Position numbers and translations under genes: made by a program. A stretch of 64,000 nucleotides of DNA from Halobacteriovoraceae bacterium. GTDB lineage: Bacteria; Bdellovibrionota; Bacteriovoracia; Bacteriovoracales; Bacteriovoracaceae. The DNA is taken from NCBI GenBank assembly GCA_002712005.1, contig PASP01000005.1:44173-108172 (forward strand), written 5' to 3'. Each line of letters starts with the position of its first letter. The stretch's first letter is position 1. The notes under the pieces were generated by a model. It did not search any database, was not told where the DNA came from, and worked only from the letters and a program-made list of their open reading frames with translations. Below are positions 60,215 through 64,000 of the stretch, in pieces.

Positions 60215-61204
60215 TTACAAAGACTTAAGGAGTTGATCTAGCCCTTCAATATCTTTCATTATAGAGATATTGCTATATTGATTTAAATGACTCCATTGAC
60301 TACTTTGACTACTTTCTTTAACTCGTGAGTCATCCATAATCAGTCGGCCCTCACCAATGCCCCCTGCTACTTTTTCAGCATAGGAACGAATAAAGCCTTC
60401 ACTAAGATGACCCGTATCATCTTTCGTCTCTAGAATAACCAGCCCCCCCTCTAATGAACGATAAGAATCAAGTAAACTATCCGCAGGTAAATTAGGGCCT
60501 AGATAGTAGAATTGAAGATTATAGAAGCTGCAAAGTAGAGCTGCCTGAAGAAGACCAAACTCATTGAAGCTTCCCTCAGGGGCGCAGAGTAAAACCTTAA
60601 GTGGCCTAACTGACTTAGAATGATTGCCTCTAAAGAGGATATGTCCTGTATGAAATTTAATAAGTGCAGAGAGCGCATGTTCTTGTGAAATATTAAATTT
60701 CTCAGTCTCTACACCTTTCTCCAATTCTTTGAGTAAAGGCGAGATCACTTTAAGTACAAGCTCTCTCGGATTGAGTACAAGTTTTAAGCGATTAAACTCT
60801 TCTGAAATAGTATCTATCTTATATTCTTCAAGGGCATCAAAGAGGATCTTCAATGATTCTTCGACATTAACAACCGTCAGGCTTGGAGAGCGAAGAGAAG
60901 AAGCCTTTTGATGGCCATCTGTTTTCTTGCCTAGCTTTTGGAGCTGAACTTTAAGATCTCCAGTAGATAAATGAGCAATCTTACCGATTGAGTGACCAAG
61001 GGTACAGAGCTCACTCAGGAGACTTAATCTTTCTACATCCTTGTCATTATACTCTCTTCTTCCAGAAGCATTCCTTTCAGGAACGACGGCCTGATAGCGC
61101 TTCTCCCAAGCTCGTATAGTATGCACTCCCACTCCTGAAATTTTAGAAGCAAGTTGAATACTATAGTGACCTTTATTTGTGGAACTTTCCTTTACCATTT
61201 CCAT
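60215..61204 (-). CDS. CarH/LitR-like MerR regulator with a degenerate B12-binding domain
   Basis: This protein of about 329 residues has a MerR-type helix-turn-helix at about residues 14-80 (GVGVHTIRAWEKRYQAVVPERNASGRREYNDKDVERL). A helical four-bundle-like middle (about 115-190) and a Rossmann-like C-domain follow, the CarH/LitR/CarA layout. Where B12-dependent members have W-x9-EH, this protein keeps EH (ISQEH) but has Val for Trp. Where they have the cobalt-ligand His (ExHxxG-like), it has GSFNEFG. It therefore probably acts without B12. ATG 61204 is chosen, with GGGGAAAG just before it; the longer TTG form to 61222 is unlikely. Targets may include the photolyase gene 2.5 kb away. Confidence 0.82.
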   Translation of the reverse strand: MEMVKESSTNKGHYSIQLASKISGVGVHTIRAWEKRYQAVVPERNASGRREYNDKDVERLSLLSELCTLGHSIGKIAHLSTGDLKVQLQKLGKKTDGHQKASSLRSPSLTVVNVEESLKILFDALEEYKIDTISEEFNRLKLVLNPRELVLKVISPLLKELEKGVETEKFNISQEHALSALIKFHTGHILFRGNHSKSVRPLKVLLCAPEGSFNEFGLLQAALLCSFYNLQFYYLGPNLPADSLLDSYRSLEGGLVILETKDDTGHLSEGFIRSYAEKVAGGIGEGRLIMDDSRVKESSQSSQWSHLNQYSNISIMKDIEGLDQLLKSL

Positions 61205-61325
61205 AATCTTTCCCCGGCTCAAAATCCTGATAAAGATTCAATTTAGGGGTCATAGAATCTCTATCTTAGATGATTTTAAGTTACCATAATCAGGGCATTT
61301 ACCTGCAATCTAAATGTATAGATAC

Positions 61326-61424
61326 TGTCTAGCTTGAAAACCCAAAAGCTCTTTACCTCCTTAGCTAACCTACTGAAAAAAGGGGCAGACTTTAGAGAAA
61401 TTGAGAAATTTATAGAGCTAGACA
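61326..61424. repeat. Long-spaced inverted repeat in the CarH-like/slt gap
   Basis: TGTCTAGCT (61326-61334) and AGCTAGACA (61416-61424) are a perfect 9-base inverted repeat separated by 81 bases. Further symmetric elements follow, such as GTCT-GTAT-AGAC at 61433-61444. The region 61205-61740 has no protein gene that I can support. The repeat could form the closing stem of a noncoding RNA or mark protein-binding sites. Confidence 0.5.
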
Positions 61425-61460
61425 CGGCGATTGTCTGTATAGACTTTGCCTAAAAATGAC

Positions 61461-61503
61461 ATTCTCCTAACCCCTTAATCATAGGAGAATCTTCTCTTTT
61501 TTT
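61461..61503 (+). terminator. Terminator-like hairpin in the CarH-like/slt gap
   Basis: The stem ATTCTCCTA/TAGGAGAAT (61461-61469 and 61482-61490) has a 12-base loop and is followed, after a short CTTCTC, by a run of seven T. No protein gene on the plus strand ends just before it, so it may end a noncoding transcript. A possible promoter is TTTACC-17-GATACT (61298-61326). Confidence 0.55.
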
Positions 61504-61700
61504 AGTCACAAAGAATTCTCCCCCTTACTCACTGGAGTCTTTGAAAAGTGACCACAATTATTGATATTGAATCGAATGTGAATTTTTCTTTATAATAAGG
61601 GCGAAAGAAATCTATTTAATACTTGCCGTACGTCAGCTCCCCTAGATGCATTTATGGAAATGATATCTGGGACTCAAAACCAAATTCTCAAAATGAGATT

Positions 61701-61728
61701 AAATAATCTAAGAACCACCAGATTATTT
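61701..61728. repeat. Inverted repeat just before the slt ribosome-binding site
   Basis: AAATAATCT (61701-61709) and AGATTATTT (61720-61728) are perfect 9-base arms with a 10-base spacer. They end two bases before the GGAG ribosome-binding site (61730-61733). It could be a regulator-binding site or an mRNA hairpin affecting translation. Confidence 0.45.
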
Positions 61729-61740
61729 TGGAGCGACTGA

Positions 61741-62928
61741 ATGAAGAAACACTCTCCCTTATCCTCTTACCAACTGATGCCCTATCTCATGATGACCCTA
61801 AGCTCTTTTGTTATGAGTTGTGCTGGGCCAACCCATCCATTTGGACATTACGGGACAAGTCTTCCCAGTGAAAAGAGAGTTCTTCTCCCTTTGAATTCGC
61901 AAGAAGAGGTCAGCGGGATTGAGCATAGAAAAAGAGATGAAAAGAAAATTCAACAACTCGGAAGAATCCCTCAACAACAATCCATGGCCACCGCTGATTT
62001 TTACCCTAAGAAACAAAATCTAACAGAACTTAGTGAATTTACCCTTGTCATCGATAATAAGGAAATTATAGAGAGGGATTATCAAATTAATCTCTTTCAC
62101 AATCAGTACGATGTCACAGACTCTTGGCTAAGAAATTCCCAAATCACTTTTAATCATCAGTATACTAAGATGAAAATTCACTTCAAAGGTTTAAAACTCT
62201 TAGCCGATACGGATCATCAAATCTTAATTCGCTTTCAAAACGACCGCTTTACCGAAGCCCAATTCTTTCGCTACTCAGAGCCAACTTGTTCTATGAGTGA
62301 TCTCAGCGAGCTTAAAAAGATATCTCCCTTTGATGTAAACCCCCAGCTCGTAGATGCGATCGATAAAATATCTCATCAGGAAAATATTAATCCTCGTTTT
62401 ATTGCCGGCTTAATTGCTCAAGAATCGGCTTTTAATTCCAAGGCCGTCAGTCATGCTAAGGCCATCGGCTTAACCCAAGTCACCAATTTAGCTCAGGTAC
62501 ATATTCTACAAAATAAAAAAAGTTGGCCCACTCACGATGCAATTGATGAGTATAGTGTTCCCATCATTAAGACTATGATCCTAACTGGAACGATCAATTC
62601 TAAAAATGAATGGAGACTCAATGAAAACCTTTCCATCGAAGGGGGAATTACTTTTCTCAAATATCTCGAAAAATATTGGTTAAGACCAGAAAATAGAGAA
62701 TTAATTCATCGCCATTATGGAGATGATATCAATCATGTTCTTAATGAGCTAATTCTAGCGTCCTATAATAGTGGTGCTTATCGAGTAAAGCTCGCCCTTA
62801 AGAAATATGGAAAGCGCTGGAGAAAAGATTCTGATCAACTTCATGAAGCTAGAAAATACGTTAAGAAGGTCAATAGTTATTGCTATCACTTTGAGCCCGA
62901 AGATAGAGATGCTGTTGCTAAGCTTTAA
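61741..62928 (+). CDS. Lipoprotein lytic transglycosylase (SLT)
   Basis: This 395-residue protein has a lipobox FVMSC (lipid-bearing Cys27), so it is anchored in the membrane facing the periplasm. An N-terminal domain of about 150 residues is not recognised. The SLT domain (about 200-380) has catalytic Glu228 (IAGLIAQESAFNSKAVSHA), KAIGLTQV and ILASYNSGAYRV. It cleaves peptidoglycan between MurNAc and GlcNAc. A GGAG site lies 7 bases before the ATG, and a hairpin lies just upstream. The PilZ gene follows 28 bases later and may be cotranscribed. Confidence 0.9.
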   Translation: MKKHSPLSSYQLMPYLMMTLSSFVMSCAGPTHPFGHYGTSLPSEKRVLLPLNSQEEVSGIEHRKRDEKKIQQLGRIPQQQSMATADFYPKKQNLTELSEFTLVIDNKEIIERDYQINLFHNQYDVTDSWLRNSQITFNHQYTKMKIHFKGLKLLADTDHQILIRFQNDRFTEAQFFRYSEPTCSMSDLSELKKISPFDVNPQLVDAIDKISHQENINPRFIAGLIAQESAFNSKAVSHAKAIGLTQVTNLAQVHILQNKKSWPTHDAIDEYSVPIIKTMILTGTINSKNEWRLNENLSIEGGITFLKYLEKYWLRPENRELIHRHYGDDINHVLNELILASYNSGAYRVKLALKKYGKRWRKDSDQLHEARKYVKKVNSYCYHFEPEDRDAVAKL

Positions 62929-62956
62929 AATCGCGCAAAAAAAAAAGGAAATTGAA

Positions 62957-63694
62957 ATGAAAGAGAAACCCTTATTCTTTACCCTCATTGCCCTCTTCTT
63001 TTTTGGAGTTGCCCTTTGTCTTCCCCTACAAATTGCATTTCTCTATGACCATGACCTCTTCACCCTCTCTGATTGGTCATCCCTTTGGATGAAAGTTACA
63101 CCCCTCAATCTCGTGGTCATCGCCATTTGCCTTATCAATGCCTACTTATGTTTACACGCCTCTAAAGCATTAAAATTCACCCTACCTGTAGGAATTGCAA
63201 TCATTGCGATTAATAACTTCTTTGTTTCACTTTGGGGTAATGATTATAGTTTTTCCCAGGCCACCTCAGCTACAGTTTCCTTCTCGCTTCTTAGCTACAG
63301 TTATATTTTCACTTCGGCATATGATGCTTTAAAAAATCCAAAACTGCAGTGGTGGAAAATACCCAAAAGATATAAGCAAAATCTTCCTGTTCGTATTGAA
63401 GCAATGAACCACAAGAAGGTGCTCACTTCTACATTTGATATTTCTAAAACAGGAACCTTTCTATCGAGTATGACCCCATACACCAAGAACTTGATGAACG
63501 ACCTTCATATTGGTGAACATATCAATCTTTATATCTCTACCGAGAAAGGTGATATTCAAGTACAAGGACGCGTAGTCAGGAAAGAATTTAAAGCGCGAGG
63601 AGACTATCCTCAGGGAATGGGAATCGAGTTTTCTCACCTTGATCTCATGAAGACTTTTCAAATAAAAAGTCTACTCACAAATATGGGGGTCTAA
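62957..63694 (+). CDS. Membrane protein with a C-terminal PilZ-like domain
   Basis: This 245-residue protein has four hydrophobic segments (about residues 5-28, 47-65, 73-95, 105-120), then a cytoplasmic PilZ-like domain with FDISKTGTFL (the DxSxxG motif) near 165. The upstream c-di-GMP arm is not the usual RxxxR but KRYKQ, so nucleotide binding may be weak or absent. The ATG at 62957 is chosen because AAAGGA lies 6 bases before it; a longer frame to 62807 overlaps the transglycosylase gene and lacks a ribosome-binding site. A role in c-di-GMP control of the envelope is a guess. Confidence 0.82.
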   Translation: MKEKPLFFTLIALFFFGVALCLPLQIAFLYDHDLFTLSDWSSLWMKVTPLNLVVIAICLINAYLCLHASKALKFTLPVGIAIIAINNFFVSLWGNDYSFSQATSATVSFSLLSYSYIFTSAYDALKNPKLQWWKIPKRYKQNLPVRIEAMNHKKVLTSTFDISKTGTFLSSMTPYTKNLMNDLHIGEHINLYISTEKGDIQVQGRVVRKEFKARGDYPQGMGIEFSHLDLMKTFQIKSLLTNMGV

Positions 63695-63764
63695 CTCTTT
63701 TTCTTAGACTAAAAGCCCCAGCGTTTCTAGAATAGGTTCACAATCCCGAACCAAAAGAGATTCT

Positions 63765-64000
63765 ATGAGTAAAGCCCTAGTCTGGATGAGAAGAGATATT
63801 CGTCTATATGACCACCGTGCCCTATCAGAGGCAACAAAAGACTGTGATGAAGTCTATCTCGTTTTTAACTTTGATCCCAATATTCTAGACTCTCTCCCAG
63901 AAGACGATCGACGCCTAACCTTCATCATCGAATCATTAAAAGACGTAGAAGAAAACTTAAATAAAGTCGACTCCTCTCTCATCATTTCTCATGGTGACCC
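63765..64000 (+). CDS. Photolyase/cryptochrome (3' end outside window)
   Basis: The first 78 codons are present. They contain the family start ALVWMRRDIRLYDHRALSEA, the DNA-photolyase antenna-domain pattern (VWFRRDLRxxDNxAL), followed by VYLVFNFDPNILD. Photolyases repair UV-made pyrimidine dimers using blue light; cryptochromes are signalling relatives. Which of the two this is cannot be told without the C-terminal part. It lies 70 bases after the PilZ gene. The CarH-like regulator 2.5 kb away may control it, as LitR-type regulators do in other bacteria. Confidence 0.85.
   Translation, partial: MSKALVWMRRDIRLYDHRALSEATKDCDEVYLVFNFDPNILDSLPEDDRRLTFIIESLKDVEENLNKVDSSLIISHGD

Noticed and set aside
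61654..61740. A 28-codon ORF whose stop codon touches the slt ATG
   Set aside because: No ribosome-binding site precedes it and its sequence covers the inverted repeat at 61701-61728, so it is more likely chance than a leader peptide.

Overview
The window is AT-rich bacterial DNA, densely packed with genes on both strands. No rRNA, tRNA, phage, insertion sequence or CRISPR array was seen. Gene content suggests a Gram-negative marine or soil bacterium of the Bdellovibrionota/Bacteriovoracaceae type. The clues are many lineage-specific secreted or outer-membrane proteins, DUF2914 and DUF3488/DUF58/MoxR genes, multi-PAS hybrid kinases, a CarH/LitR-like MerR protein, and heavy investment in acyl-chain chemistry. 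This placement is inference from gene style, not from a marker gene.

Layout. (1) 2-4306: an oleABCD operon, cut at its 5' end, for long-chain olefin synthesis by head-to-head fatty acyl condensation. (2) 4289-8052: a response regulator plus a 1038-residue PAS4-HisKA-HATPase-REC-HPt kinase, followed by a large secreted protein of unknown function. (3) 10555-14481: a stand-alone reductive module (ketoreductase, dehydratase, enoyl reductase) with a CrtI-like FAD oxidoreductase. (4) 14741-18985: a secreted beta-helix protein and two histidine kinases. (5) 19099-26409: a six-gene operon (two alpha/beta hydrolases, an unusual KAS III-like enzyme, an SDR, an acyl-CoA/acid ligase, a sodium:solute symporter) facing a TetR regulator. 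Its enzyme classes parallel oleABCD. (6) 26511-32380: a DUF547 lipoprotein, a coiled-coil protein, two outer-membrane barrels and a secreted clan-CD-protease-like protein. (7) 32564-43204: cstA, tldD/tldE, an orphan barstar, a pseudouridine synthase, a phosphopantetheinyl transferase, galE, a STAS-less SulP transporter, a response regulator and ctaA. (8) 43256-48237: a haem-bearing outer-membrane barrel protein, a cytochrome c lipoprotein, a YceI protein, two tiny ORFs and a DUF2914 protein. (9) 48275-59088: an ABC exporter, YciA thioesterase, DUF1232, and a long moxR-DUF58-tgpA-tesA-ybbA-ybbP chain. (10) 59287-64000: a CBS protein, a CarH-like regulator, a possible noncoding RNA, a lytic transglycosylase, a PilZ membrane protein and the start of a photolyase.

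How the parts may fit. Four blocks (1, 3, 5 and the 38211-38945 phosphopantetheinyl transferase) concern acyl-chain building and modification, with tesA and yciA thioesterases elsewhere in the window. The most novel candidate is the TetR-controlled operon in block 5: it has the enzyme classes of an olefin/beta-lactone pathway, but its condensing enzyme lacks the canonical Asn and it carries its own transporter. Other points of interest are the CarH-like regulator that has lost its B12-binding residues and sits close to a photolyase, and the hairpin-rich intergenic region beside it.
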